A stretch of DNA of 64,000 nucleotides, taken from NCBI RefSeq assembly GCF_026222555.1, contig NZ_CP098511.1, forward strand, positions 1,841,501-1,905,500. Direction: 5' to 3'. Positions within the stretch are counted from its first letter, which is position 1. Each line of letters starts with the position of its first letter. Of this stretch, positions 36,337-45,670 are shown one piece after another. Below the pieces are notes generated by a model that had not been told where the DNA came from, made no database searches, and saw nothing but the letters and a program-made list of their open reading frames with translations. Made by a program: the position numbers and the translations under genes. Source of the stretch: Aquimarina sp. ERC-38 (GTDB lineage Bacteria > Bacteroidota > Bacteroidia > Flavobacteriales > Flavobacteriaceae).

Positions 36337-36362
36337 TCAGACAGAGTTTAATTTACACTACC
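36337..36362 (-). repeat. right terminal inverted repeat of the IS
   Basis: Read inwards on the minus strand it begins GGTAGTGTAAATTAAACTCT. The transposase stop codon is 1 base from it. Confidence 0.9.
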
Positions 36363-36530
36363 TCTTAATTAAGGCTATGCCTGTGTTTTTGCCTTGATCT
36401 TCAATTTTTCTCTTTATAAATCTTCTATGCTATTTTATATTCGTTTAGCTATATGTAGCATAACCCTTTATTAGCATACTAAAAGTTTGGGAAATTAAAT
36501 TGTTTCCGCTTTTGTAAAACAAAAATCAAA

Positions 36531-38792
36531 TTAGGCAAATTTTTCTAATTGATGTAAGAGCGATTTATCTTTATTCCATTGTTTCAATAATCTTTTATAT
36601 TCTTGTTGTGTTTTAGTAATTTTCAAAGTATAAGGGCTTCCTTTTTTAATAGTTTCTGTTTTTAGATCAATAGTTACACTTCCGAGGGCATTTTCCACTC
36701 CTTCTCTTAATTGTTGATTTGCTCTATATTCATACACAAAATCTATAGGAGAATTTAGAAAAGGAGTTAACATTTCCCAAACCTTCGTATGATTTTCGGT
36801 TTTAGGAACTTTTCGAATCCAGTTTTCAGGTGGTTGTGGTTTTTCTTTTGTATTATTTAAAAGTTCTTGTTTACAACGATCTAATAATTTATAAAATAAA
36901 GAAGACCTGTTTTTAGATTCTAAAAGTGCTGGGACTAAAACTTTATTAAGATATTTTCTAGATAAAGATTTGGTAATTTGTTCTTGAACATTCAAAACCC
37001 AGTTTTTATCTTCATCTTTAAAATTACTTAGTACTACAAGATCAAGTATCAGAAATAATGCTACTTCGGTTCTACCTACTGAGCGGTCTCCATAATATAA
37101 ATAAGAGTCTTTTACGACATGTATATTATTAGTGCTGATGTAGTTTGGGATATTATCTATAAGTTCCAAAAGTTCTAAATCCTCTTCTGTTTCTTCTAGT
37201 GCTAATTTTTTTAGAACACTTAAAAGAACCCCAATTTTATAAAGGTTGCTAGAATTTCCGGCAGATATAAAGATATTTTTAAAAATACTAAGTTGGTATT
37301 TTTCTATTAAAGCCATCCAATTCTCTGCTCCAATAGTGTCAAATAAAGCATTTAAAACATTGTTTAAATTTTGAATTAAAGTTGGGTCATTAACAAAACA
37401 CAATGCCCTGGTAAGGGTTTTAACATCAAGGCCACGATTAAAATTTTCAAAATCATAATCAACAAAACTTAATAATATTTCTTTTATAATATCAGTATAT
37501 TCGGAATCGGGGGTTTTACTTTCCTTCATGTAATAGTCTATCCATTCCAGCCGATTTTCTAAAGGTCTATTGTTTAGAATTGAAATATGACTGCTTTTTG
37601 GCCATAAAACAATAGCCCCATAATGATACCAGTATTCAATAGACATCCCCGCATTACCCGTATAACCTTCTTCTTCTTTTTCCGTTGGTTCTCCATCGCC
37701 TAAGTTAAATTCGGTAATAATATCCTTTTGTTCAAGATGAAGATCTCCTAACCCGGGATACGTACTACTCCAATGCTCTACGTATGAGTATTCATCATAA
37801 ACTTCTCCCATAGTTCCATCGTAGTCCGGTTCTTCTCTATACCCCCGATTTCTATAACTATAACGACCTTCATAATAATAGTCTGATTCTAATTGTCCAT
37901 TTTGATAATGAGTTAATAGAGCCAAACTCGCGTAATAATCAGTTTGTCTAGTCGCATTTAATAATGCTTCGGCTCTGGGTCTGTCATGACCCTTTAAATT
38001 TTGTAGCGAGAAGTTTGTTGGAGTATATTCGTGCCCCAGTAAAATTACCTTGGGAAGTTTATTAAATTGTTTTTCTGATGAAATTAACAGCTTCGAAATT
38101 TTAATCTGTTGTGAACTAAATTTTGGGGTTCGTATGGTTGTACTTTGATCTTTATTTATCAAATTATAGACTAAACATATTCTATACCCTGATAGAATAG
38201 GTTTAACTTCATGTTCACAATCAGCAAAAAAAGCAGCATATGGAATTTTATAGGATTGGAAAGCTTCTGAAAAGTCAATAGAATTATTTCTACCATCAAA
38301 ATTGATATTTAGCAATCCTCCTGTATAATCAGAAGGTAGTCCGATAATTAAAGTACCGAACATTCCTTTTTCTTTTTCAGAATCTTTGTGAGGTAAGAAA
38401 AAATCTCCAGTCTCATATATTAGAAGTTTATATAAATTAGCTTCTATACTTTTTTCTTTTTCAAAACCAAGTCCTTTTTTAACTTTTTTAATTATTTTTT
38501 TTAGATATGGTGACCATTCCGGATTATGAAAAGAAATGGATGTGGCATCTATTTCCCAGGCACTACGTACGTTATTATCATATATCGTTTTGCTTCCTTT
38601 TCCAAAGGGAGCTTTGTGCGATACCTGAATTAACGATTTTGCTTTGACGGGATCAATCGGAAAACTAATTTCGCCTAAATTTTTAACACGAAGTCCAGGT
38701 AATATAATTTTTTCTGCTCCGGAAACTACAAAGGTGCCGTTACCTTTGATATTATGTAGAATATCAGAAATATGCTCTAAACTATTTTCCAT
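36531..38792 (-). CDS. large 2OG-Fe(II) oxygenase-domain protein
   Basis: 753 residues. The N-terminal 210 residues hold a prolyl-4-hydroxylase-like 2-oxoglutarate/iron domain: metal ligands H135 and D137 (LPHKDSEKEKGMFG) and H194 (FADCEHEVKPI), and the 2-oxoglutarate-binding Arg204 (SGYRICLVYNL). The other 540 residues are mostly helical, soluble, and do not match any family I know. The domain order suggests protein or nucleic-acid hydroxylation with a substrate-binding scaffold. It stands alone, 160 bases from the IS. The oxygenase part is clear; the target is unknown. Confidence 0.8.
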   Translation of the reverse strand: MENSLEHISDILHNIKGNGTFVVSGAEKIILPGLRVKNLGEISFPIDPVKAKSLIQVSHKAPFGKGSKTIYDNNVRSAWEIDATSISFHNPEWSPYLKKIIKKVKKGLGFEKEKSIEANLYKLLIYETGDFFLPHKDSEKEKGMFGTLIIGLPSDYTGGLLNINFDGRNNSIDFSEAFQSYKIPYAAFFADCEHEVKPILSGYRICLVYNLINKDQSTTIRTPKFSSQQIKISKLLISSEKQFNKLPKVILLGHEYTPTNFSLQNLKGHDRPRAEALLNATRQTDYYASLALLTHYQNGQLESDYYYEGRYSYRNRGYREEPDYDGTMGEVYDEYSYVEHWSSTYPGLGDLHLEQKDIITEFNLGDGEPTEKEEEGYTGNAGMSIEYWYHYGAIVLWPKSSHISILNNRPLENRLEWIDYYMKESKTPDSEYTDIIKEILLSFVDYDFENFNRGLDVKTLTRALCFVNDPTLIQNLNNVLNALFDTIGAENWMALIEKYQLSIFKNIFISAGNSSNLYKIGVLLSVLKKLALEETEEDLELLELIDNIPNYISTNNIHVVKDSYLYYGDRSVGRTEVALFLILDLVVLSNFKDEDKNWVLNVQEQITKSLSRKYLNKVLVPALLESKNRSSLFYKLLDRCKQELLNNTKEKPQPPENWIRKVPKTENHTKVWEMLTPFLNSPIDFVYEYRANQQLREGVENALGSVTIDLKTETIKKGSPYTLKITKTQQEYKRLLKQWNKDKSLLHQLEKFA

Positions 38793-39159
38793 CTAACAAA
38801 AATAATGGTTATTTCAGAATTTGCTTTATAAAGATAGTTAAACGATTTTCTTAAACACGGGCAATTAACCACTGATAAAAAACCGCCAAAAGCAATTGAT
38901 TTTTATAAGATTTGGGATTTTCGGTAACTTATTAGTGTTTTGAAGTGAACTTAAGATGAAAAAACAATAATTAATTACTAACCCAATAAACTGCATATTT
39001 GAGCTTGTCTACAACCATATGGATAAAATTTCAACTTTGCGCATTCTCGTAAATTAAATTAATAAGGAGGCTCATATAACTATTAATATAGTAACTATAT
39101 AATAAAGTGTACTACAACGCCAAATAAATTATAAGATATACCTGGTATTATAGCAATGA
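38793..39159. other. 367-base intergenic region
   Basis: AT-rich, with no reading frame, strong hairpin or repeat seen. It separates the end of the PhoD gene (transcribed toward it) from the start of the oxygenase gene. A TATTTTTG on the minus strand at 38797-38804 is only 4 bases from the oxygenase ATG and is not offered as a promoter. Confidence 0.5.
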
Positions 39160-41184
39160 CTAGTTGATCACCATTTTCTTTAAAATATCATCAGCGTTAT
39201 TGGTAGCAAATCGTATAAAGTAGACCCCTTTAGCAGTAGATGTAAGATTAAATATTTGTAGATGAATGCCTTGGGATATCGGTTGTTGGTTGGCAAGTTT
39301 TTCCACTAATTTACCATTGATATCCAGTAAAGAAATAGAAAGTTTACTTTTTTTAGTTAATCCATATTGTATGGTAAGAATTTGAGAATCATTCTTTAAC
39401 GGATTGGGATACATGCTAAAAACCGAGATAGTACTATTTATAATATCTTGAACATTCAAATTATTAAAATTAGGAACCTCTAAAGGAGCAAGTGGGGGTG
39501 GGTTCTCCTTTTCGGTACTTGCCGATGAAGCTTCCTGCAATCGATTTTGGGTATCTGTAGTAAACCAATTACCTCCGTTTATTTCCTTATTATTTTCTTC
39601 TAATACCTCTACAAAAAACCAATCTGCCTGTGCTTTTTGAGCGGTAAGGTCTAAAATAAAATAGCCATGTTGATCCAGATCCGTATATTTCATATGTGGA
39701 TTTGGATTAGTATCAGTATTTGGAAAAGGTTTATTAATTTGAAATTCAATTCCTGCAGCTGCTTCTGCTCCTATATTTTCATCAAAATTAGCGGAAGTTA
39801 CACTAGGTGTTGCAAATTCAACGGCAATAGAACCTTCTCCGGTAGTTGGGTTATACGTAATACTCTCCGGAGCTCCCGGGCTAAAAGCAGAAGGCCTTTT
39901 ACTCACGTCAAATGCAAAGGTGCTATGAAAATCTCCGGTAAGAATCACCGTATTGTCTATACTATTATCTGTAATAAAATCTATAAGTTGATCACGTTCT
40001 GCCGGGTAACCATCCCAGATATCCAGAAATATACTTTCTAACTGTTCGGGTGTTTGAGGGCTTTGTGCCGCCCAACCTACATTAAATTCTGAAAAGATTA
40101 CTTGATTTGCAATTACTTTCCATTTTGCGGTAGAATTTTGCAGTTGAGTAAACAACCAATTCTTTTGGTTTTCACCCAGAAGGGTTCTATCAGTTGCATA
40201 TAATCGCGGATCCGTAACGTCATTTATTTGTTCGTCTCTACCTTCCAGTCGCGTGTCAATATTGATAATATCTGCCAGGTTTCCGTAGGACAGGGTTCGG
40301 TTGATATTAAAGTTTGCTTGATCGCGAATGGGCATCCATTCAAAGTATACCTGTTTAGAGATCGCTTTACGGTCTTTCCAGTTCCCTTCATCTTTTCCAT
40401 CTTCTCCATGATTTTCTGCTCCGTCTTTGTAGGCATCATTAGCACTTTCATGATCATCCCAAATGGCAATAAACGGATGTTGTTGGTGCGCTCGTAACAA
40501 GTCCGGGTCAAGGCGATATAGCGAATAACGAGTACGGTAATCGATTAAACCTAGTATTTCGGTTTCCGGTTGGTTAGCACGATCTGCCCTGGATTCATCA
40601 TACCCGTATGTACCGGGCCCAGCTCCATATTCGTATATATAATCCCCTAAGTGAATTACTGCATCCAGATCCTTACGCTCTGCTATTTTTTTGTAAGCAT
40701 TAAAATATCCAGCTTGATAATTAGAACAAGAAACTACCGCAAAACGTAATTGATCAATATCTTGTAGCGGAGAGGTTCGTGTTCTTCCAATTAAAGAATT
40801 TGCACTTGAAGTATTAAAATAATAAAAGTAAGTAGTTGCTGGTAATAACCCGTCTACATCAATTTTTACCGTATAGTCCCGTTCTTGAGAAGTAGTAAAA
40901 GTACCGGTTTTTACAATATTTATGAATTCAGAATCTGTAGCCATAGTCCAGGTAACTTCAATTGGAGCATCAATTTCGGGTGTTATCCGGGTCCAAATAA
41001 CAACACGGTCAGGTAAAGGATCTCCTGAAGCTACTCCGTGATAAAAAGGTTTTAACTCAGGATTAAAAGCTAATACGGAGTTGGTGATATTTTGGGTGTT
41101 TCTACCATAAGTTATATGTTGTGCCTGTATAGTAGTAAAGAGAAACAAAAAGATAGCTAAAGTGATGTATGATAGATTCTTCAT
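39160..41184 (-). CDS. phoD: PhoD-family alkaline phosphatase with T9SS sorting domain
   Basis: Secreted phosphodiesterase/phosphomonoesterase that releases phosphate from organic esters. 674 residues: signal peptide (ITLAIFLFLFTTIQAQ), PhoD N-domain (FYHGVASGDPLPDRVVIWTR), metallophosphatase core with VSCSNYQAGYF, DAVIHLGDYIYEYG, IWDDHESANDAYKDG and ILTGDFHSTFAFDV, then a C-terminal T9SS type A sorting domain (FSMYPNPLKNDSQILTI ... ILKKMVIN). Export by T9SS means it is surface bound or released. It has a TAnnTTTG box 22 bases upstream. Pho regulation is plausible but no Pho box is claimed. Confidence 0.93.
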   Translation of the reverse strand: MKNLSYITLAIFLFLFTTIQAQHITYGRNTQNITNSVLAFNPELKPFYHGVASGDPLPDRVVIWTRITPEIDAPIEVTWTMATDSEFINIVKTGTFTTSQERDYTVKIDVDGLLPATTYFYYFNTSSANSLIGRTRTSPLQDIDQLRFAVVSCSNYQAGYFNAYKKIAERKDLDAVIHLGDYIYEYGAGPGTYGYDESRADRANQPETEILGLIDYRTRYSLYRLDPDLLRAHQQHPFIAIWDDHESANDAYKDGAENHGEDGKDEGNWKDRKAISKQVYFEWMPIRDQANFNINRTLSYGNLADIINIDTRLEGRDEQINDVTDPRLYATDRTLLGENQKNWLFTQLQNSTAKWKVIANQVIFSEFNVGWAAQSPQTPEQLESIFLDIWDGYPAERDQLIDFITDNSIDNTVILTGDFHSTFAFDVSKRPSAFSPGAPESITYNPTTGEGSIAVEFATPSVTSANFDENIGAEAAAGIEFQINKPFPNTDTNPNPHMKYTDLDQHGYFILDLTAQKAQADWFFVEVLEENNKEINGGNWFTTDTQNRLQEASSASTEKENPPPLAPLEVPNFNNLNVQDIINSTISVFSMYPNPLKNDSQILTIQYGLTKKSKLSISLLDINGKLVEKLANQQPISQGIHLQIFNLTSTAKGVYFIRFATNNADDILKKMVIN

Positions 41185-41589
41185 GAGGATACTTTTCTTT
41201 TTTGACCAAAAGTAGGATATAGAAGGTGTACATTATTTATGAAATAGTAAACAGTATTTAACCAAATAATTATCTTTTATCCGGTACGTTATTTTAATGT
41301 AACTACTTTAAGGTTCCGGTAGACTTAGTGGCTTTTATATTACCGTTTTAAAATTTAGTAAAGTGTTTATACAACGTAAAGGTAACCGCTCGTATGTTAT
41401 TTCACTCTTTTGATAAATATTTACTAGAGATACCTTCTTTTAAAGAATATCTAAATACTATAAGGTTATGCCTTTATACAAACTACCAAACATCATCCTC
41501 CTAGTAATAAATACTTTTAAATTGATCAAAAATCCCTTAGATTCGTAAAATATATACGGGAAATAAAGGATGTATGTCTTTTATATTAT
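41185..41589. other. divergent intergenic region
   Basis: About 400 AT-rich bases between phoD (leftward) and the FAD oxidase (rightward). Contains the phoD promoter box at 41207-41214. No further gene or clear structure seen; it ends at the boundary repeat at 41590. Confidence 0.5.
41207..41214 (-). promoter_or_regulatory. candidate phoD -7 element
   Basis: Minus-strand TACTTTTG fits TAnnTTTG, 22 bases before the phoD ATG. No TTG at the standard distance upstream. Confidence 0.4.
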
Positions 41590-41600
41590 TGTTGGCAGGA
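41590..41600. repeat. left boundary repeat of the FAD oxidase unit
   Basis: TGTTGGCAGGA here and its inverse TCCTGCCAACA at 44601-44611 bracket one gene. The match extends with mismatches to 16 bases. The same plan (gene framed by its own short inverted repeat) is seen at 785-2306. Confidence 0.55.
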
Positions 41601-41626
41601 ATTACAAAAAACAAAATCAAAAGATA

Positions 41627-44593
41627 ATGCCGTTTAGAGTCACAGAAAATTTAAGAGATAAAAAAGTTTATAAAGAAATTCAAGATGACGATATCGAGTT
41701 ATATGGAGAAATACATAATAGGAGTGATGTCACTCTAATTAGTACTGGAGAAACTTCTATAATTGGTCGAATCGATGATTCCACATTGACAGTCATTTCA
41801 GAAACAGAAATAAAGCATACTGGCAATTTGGATGGTTCTAGTTCGGTAAAATTAATTTCAAAACAAGGAAATGTAACTGTTAACGAAGAAATTAATGGAA
41901 GTTCGTCATTAGCTGTCGAAGCGGCATATGACATTACATTGAAAGGTAACATTAATGGAAGTAGTTCGATTAATCTCATAAGTAAATACGGTAATATCAC
42001 TATACATTCTAGTGATATAAACGGTAGTTCACGTCTAACTGCAATTGCAGAAGGTGACATCATATTCAACAAACATAATGGTGATGGTGCTGATATTAAT
42101 GGAAGTAGTTTTGTAGAACTTATAAGTACAAGAGGTTCTATTACTATCGATGGTCACGTAGATGGTAGCTCTACTGTTAGATTAACGGCTTTCAAGGACA
42201 TAACTATCCACGAAATTGATGACAGTAGTTCTGTTATATCAAGAAGCAATGGGAAAATAATATTGAATGGAAAAATTGATGGAGATTCTTATGCTGAATT
42301 TCGCGCTAATGAAGGCATCTTAATTACAGACAAAGTTTCAGGAAATTCTTTGACCAAACTAGCAACTAATTCAGGTGAAATACGAATTAACAATAACATC
42401 GAACACGGTGGGAAAGTTATCTACTGGCCAAGTCCGTCATTTCAGCTTGGCGGTTCCGGAAGTAATTCTGCAACTGCCGAAGAATGGGTTTCTGAATATG
42501 ACCCCTCTATAGGTGGAGAAATTGAAGGGTCTTGGTGGAATAACTGGTTTTGGTCTTATGGATTTGTTTCTTACAACATTAATAAACCCAAAACACTCGA
42601 AGAGCTTATTGAAATTGTTAAAAACAATCAAGGTAATACTATTAAAGCTGTAGGTGGTGGTTGGTCTTTTTCAGATATTAATCTTCCGTTACAAGAACAA
42701 AATGAAGTTAGTCAGGTTTCAATTTTCGGCAAAGGAAAAGGTAATTCAGTAGACCTTAGCAAGGTTTTCAGGCATATGAACAATTTTGGTCTTCCTATGG
42801 ATAATTATCCGCAAGAAGTGGCAAGATCTTTAAATCACTCTTCCGATTACAACTTAAACGAACTTAGAAATGATGTCCGAAGCGGGGTTCACTTACAGTC
42901 AGTGGCTTCAACCGAATGTGTATTGATAGACACAAGGGGTCTTAATTCAAGTTTGCAATGTCATTTGGGTGAAGTTAACTACGAAGATAGCTTTGGTAAA
43001 CCATATTATAGGTTTTGGGTTGAAGCAGGAATTACAATGACTGATTTGAATAAGCTTCTCGACCATCAATCTCCAAGAATGGCAATTGAGGCTAGTGGAG
43101 GTTCACCAGGAGCAACATTAGCAGGAACTTTAGCTACAGCTACACACGGGGGAGAGTATAAGGATAAACTTCTTGTTGATAGGATAAAAGCGGTTCATTT
43201 AGTTGCGCCAAATGGTGAACAATGGTGGATTGAAGGGAAAGATAAGGTGATGGAAGAAATTGAATTAAAAAATGCTTTAGGTACAAGAAACATTAATATT
43301 ATTAATAATGCTACAACAAACTTATCAGGCTTAACTTCAGAAGATTTTTTAAAAACTGTGGTGGTATCTCTTGGTGCTATTGGTATTGCATATTCAATTG
43401 TTTTGGATGTTGTTCCTCAATTTACAGTAAGACAGAAAACCATAAAATATTGTGGCAATGAAAACGCGACGGGTTGGCAAAACCTCCTCTCAAAAGCGAA
43501 TGTGTCCATTTCTGATTTGGAAAATAGAGATTCAACGGCTAATGAAAGACTTGTAAATTTTTTAAAGGATGGAAGTCTTAATGGCACAGGTATACCCGAA
43601 GAAAAAAATAGATATGTAGACTTAGCTATTAATCCATTAAGTTATTCCTCGTGGATAGTAAACAGAGAATTTTTTGAACAAAAAATAGCAATCGATAAAA
43701 ACCAGCCAACTTTATTTGAAACCTATCCTGCTTCTTTAACTCAAAAAATGACAGAAGGTGCTGATAGTGCTGAAATGGGTGGCCAATTGGTCGGTAGAAT
43801 ATTAGATTTTATGAGTTTACCTAGGGATACTCTTGGACTCGCAATAACAGCAGGTCATATTCCTTCTTTTCCAAATGCCTTATCAAATTCACCAATGCTA
43901 TTATCTGCATTGATGTCGCACCTTCAAGTTAAAGCTATGTGGAATCAGACAAATGAATCTGATAAGCGAAGAGGACATAAATTTTTGGATGATATTTTAG
44001 AGGGTATTTTAGATGCTCTACAGAATACTTATGAAGAAGTAGTTTCTGATTTTACAGGGCTTTCCTATGAAGTAGGTGCAATAGGCTGGCCTGATGGTGG
44101 TTTCCCCGGTAGAGGTTATGAAGTTGCATTGCCTTCTACAGTTGCATTCAGTTATACGGTTGAGATTATGCGATTGATAGAAAACTTCCGAAGTCAAAAC
44201 AAAGTCTTTCTTGGGTATATCTCAATTAGATTATGTCCAAAAACAAACACTCTTTTTGGTATGCAGCAATTTGAAGACTCAGTAATGGTAGAAGTTGTTG
44301 CACATAGAACTCCTCAAGCCAATGAAATATTCGATGAGTTGATTAATTACACCAAATCCTATAACATTACGCCAAACTTCTCTACACAAACATTTCCTAT
44401 GTTTCATTGGGGTCTTGAAACCGAACTTTTTGATGGGACATATCTTGAAAATACCATTTTAGGTGAACCTTATTCTGTAAGTCTTGGAATGTCAAGGTTA
44501 GATGTTTTCAAATTTGTAAAAGATTACATTAGAAAAGGGGAACCTCCGATATTTGATAATGCATTTCTAAATAGAATGGGACTTAATTCGTAA
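41627..44593 (+). CDS. beta-repeat / FAD-linked oxidase fusion protein
   Basis: About 988 residues from ATG 41627; an ATG at 41570 would add 19 residues that cross the boundary repeat. Residues 20-270 contain about nine repeats of 22-26 residues of the form DGSSxVxLISxxGxITIxxxI, a likely beta-helix. After a Trp-rich link (GSWWNNWFWSYG) comes a PCMH-type FAD-binding domain (KPKTLEELIEIVKNN, AVGGGWSFSDI, WVEAGITMTDLNKLL, GGSPGATLAGTLATATHGGEY) and a C-terminal oxidase substrate domain. The flavin half resembles sugar-lactone or aldehyde oxidases. No signal peptide, so location is uncertain. Confidence 0.75.
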   Translation: MPFRVTENLRDKKVYKEIQDDDIELYGEIHNRSDVTLISTGETSIIGRIDDSTLTVISETEIKHTGNLDGSSSVKLISKQGNVTVNEEINGSSSLAVEAAYDITLKGNINGSSSINLISKYGNITIHSSDINGSSRLTAIAEGDIIFNKHNGDGADINGSSFVELISTRGSITIDGHVDGSSTVRLTAFKDITIHEIDDSSSVISRSNGKIILNGKIDGDSYAEFRANEGILITDKVSGNSLTKLATNSGEIRINNNIEHGGKVIYWPSPSFQLGGSGSNSATAEEWVSEYDPSIGGEIEGSWWNNWFWSYGFVSYNINKPKTLEELIEIVKNNQGNTIKAVGGGWSFSDINLPLQEQNEVSQVSIFGKGKGNSVDLSKVFRHMNNFGLPMDNYPQEVARSLNHSSDYNLNELRNDVRSGVHLQSVASTECVLIDTRGLNSSLQCHLGEVNYEDSFGKPYYRFWVEAGITMTDLNKLLDHQSPRMAIEASGGSPGATLAGTLATATHGGEYKDKLLVDRIKAVHLVAPNGEQWWIEGKDKVMEEIELKNALGTRNINIINNATTNLSGLTSEDFLKTVVVSLGAIGIAYSIVLDVVPQFTVRQKTIKYCGNENATGWQNLLSKANVSISDLENRDSTANERLVNFLKDGSLNGTGIPEEKNRYVDLAINPLSYSSWIVNREFFEQKIAIDKNQPTLFETYPASLTQKMTEGADSAEMGGQLVGRILDFMSLPRDTLGLAITAGHIPSFPNALSNSPMLLSALMSHLQVKAMWNQTNESDKRRGHKFLDDILEGILDALQNTYEEVVSDFTGLSYEVGAIGWPDGGFPGRGYEVALPSTVAFSYTVEIMRLIENFRSQNKVFLGYISIRLCPKTNTLFGMQQFEDSVMVEVVAHRTPQANEIFDELINYTKSYNITPNFSTQTFPMFHWGLETELFDGTYLENTILGEPYSVSLGMSRLDVFKFVKDYIRKGEPPIFDNAFLNRMGLNS

Positions 44594-44603
44594 GAATAAC
44601 TCC

Positions 44604-44738
44604 TGCCAACACGGTGTATAAGTAATAGCGGTTTAAGTGATAAAATGAAAGTTAAGACATAAAACAAAGGTCAATTCAAAACCGAAAGGTTTGTGAGTAG
44701 AAATCCGCTACTACTCATACACTAGACCGTTATCAGCA
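44604..44738. repeat. 135-base hairpin-forming intergenic element
   Basis: The left arm (TGCCAACACGGTGTATAAG...TAGCGG, 44604-44631) pairs imperfectly with the right arm (CCGCTACTACTCATACACTA... to 44738), leaving bulged bases, as in attC-type sites. The middle reads AAAACAAAGGTC...CCGAAAGGTTT. It separates the FAD oxidase unit from hamA. Related in layout to 711-774 and 1661-1851. GGTGGCAACAACGG at 47941-47954, after hamB, looks like the start of another copy cut by an IS. Confidence 0.65.
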
Positions 44739-44770
44739 ATTTCAAAAAATCCAACAGCAATCAATAATAA

Positions 44771-45670
44771 ATGAGAAAAGCATTAGAGGATTTAATTAAA
44801 AAATCGATTGTCTACAAATATGACTTACCATATTCGGTCGGTTCTGTTCCTCGAACAATTTACTCTACATCTGATGATAAGTGCTATTCTATATCGGATA
44901 ATAAGTCTCTAGTAAAAATTATTTATAATTCTATTATTGACTATTCTTTCAATGAATTTGACTTTACTGAAAGAGAACTAGAAGACCTACATACTATTGC
45001 GTTTCAGGAAAGAATAAGATATAATGAAGATGATTCGGATGCAACTAAATTAAAATATGGTTTTTTTGGAGAAGTAATTTTACATTCAATCTTAAAGGTC
45101 TTTTTCGGCACTCAAACCTTTATCTCTAAAGGATATTTTTACAACCCATTAGAAAATTCGGAATCTAAAGGTTATGATGCATATCACCTTATTGAGCACG
45201 ATTCAAAGGTTCATTTGTGGTTTGGCGAAACTAAATTTCATAAAAGTTACACACAAGCTGTTAATGATGTGTTAGCGAAAATTCAAAATTCTTTGTCAGA
45301 TAAATACCTTAGTAAAAATCTCTTAGCACTAAGAAAAAACAAAGATAATTTAAACTTAAAAGGTTCAAAAATCGAGAAGATTTTAGACGATTGGACAGAA
45401 AATCCAAATATTAAAATTATTGAAGAAATTAAACAACATTCAATAGAATTAGTCTATCCAGTAATCATTCTGTTTCAACAGAATAAAAAAGGCTATGACG
45501 AAAGTATTAAAGCAATACCAAAATATATCGAAGAAAAACATAAGCTAGAAAAATACGATTTATCAATCCCGTATTCTGTGTTTTTTGTTTTTCTGCCTGT
45601 AGAGAATGTCAAATTGGTTAAATCAGAAGTTATCAAATGGATAGAATCAAAGAAGCCTCTAATGTCATAA
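44771..45670 (+). CDS. hamA: Hachiman defence protein HamA (DUF1837)
   Basis: Effector nuclease of the Hachiman anti-phage system. 299 residues. The DUF1837 signature is visible: KYGFFGEVILHSILK (E101), SKGYDAYHL (D136) and WFGETKFHKS (E153, K155), which fit a PD-(D/E)xK nuclease with D-x16-E-x-K. The C-terminus has VYPVIILFQQ and PYSVFFVFLPVE, also usual for the family. It overlaps hamB by 34 bases, so the two are translated together. In known systems HamA is held in check by HamB until DNA damage by phage releases it. The repeat element at 44604-44738 lies just upstream. Confidence 0.85.
   Translation: MRKALEDLIKKSIVYKYDLPYSVGSVPRTIYSTSDDKCYSISDNKSLVKIIYNSIIDYSFNEFDFTERELEDLHTIAFQERIRYNEDDSDATKLKYGFFGEVILHSILKVFFGTQTFISKGYFYNPLENSESKGYDAYHLIEHDSKVHLWFGETKFHKSYTQAVNDVLAKIQNSLSDKYLSKNLLALRKNKDNLNLKGSKIEKILDDWTENPNIKIIEEIKQHSIELVYPVIILFQQNKKGYDESIKAIPKYIEEKHKLEKYDLSIPYSVFFVFLPVENVKLVKSEVIKWIESKKPLMS

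Larger units (their letters stand above)
34970..36362 (+). mobile_element. intact IS256-family insertion sequence
   Basis: 1393 bases: 26-bp terminal inverted repeats (34970-34995 and 36337-36362, 21 of 26 matching), one transposase gene at 35028-36335, and a perfect 8-bp direct repeat TCTTAATT on both sides (34962-34969, 36363-36370). Length, repeat and target duplication are all as expected for IS256. It went into a small palindromic site that resembles the terminator of the interrupted gene upstream. Confidence 0.93.

Noticed and set aside
38797..38804. TATTTTTG on the minus strand as promoter of the 2OG oxygenase
   Set aside because: Only 4 bases before the ATG and in an AT-rich run; no TTG upstream.
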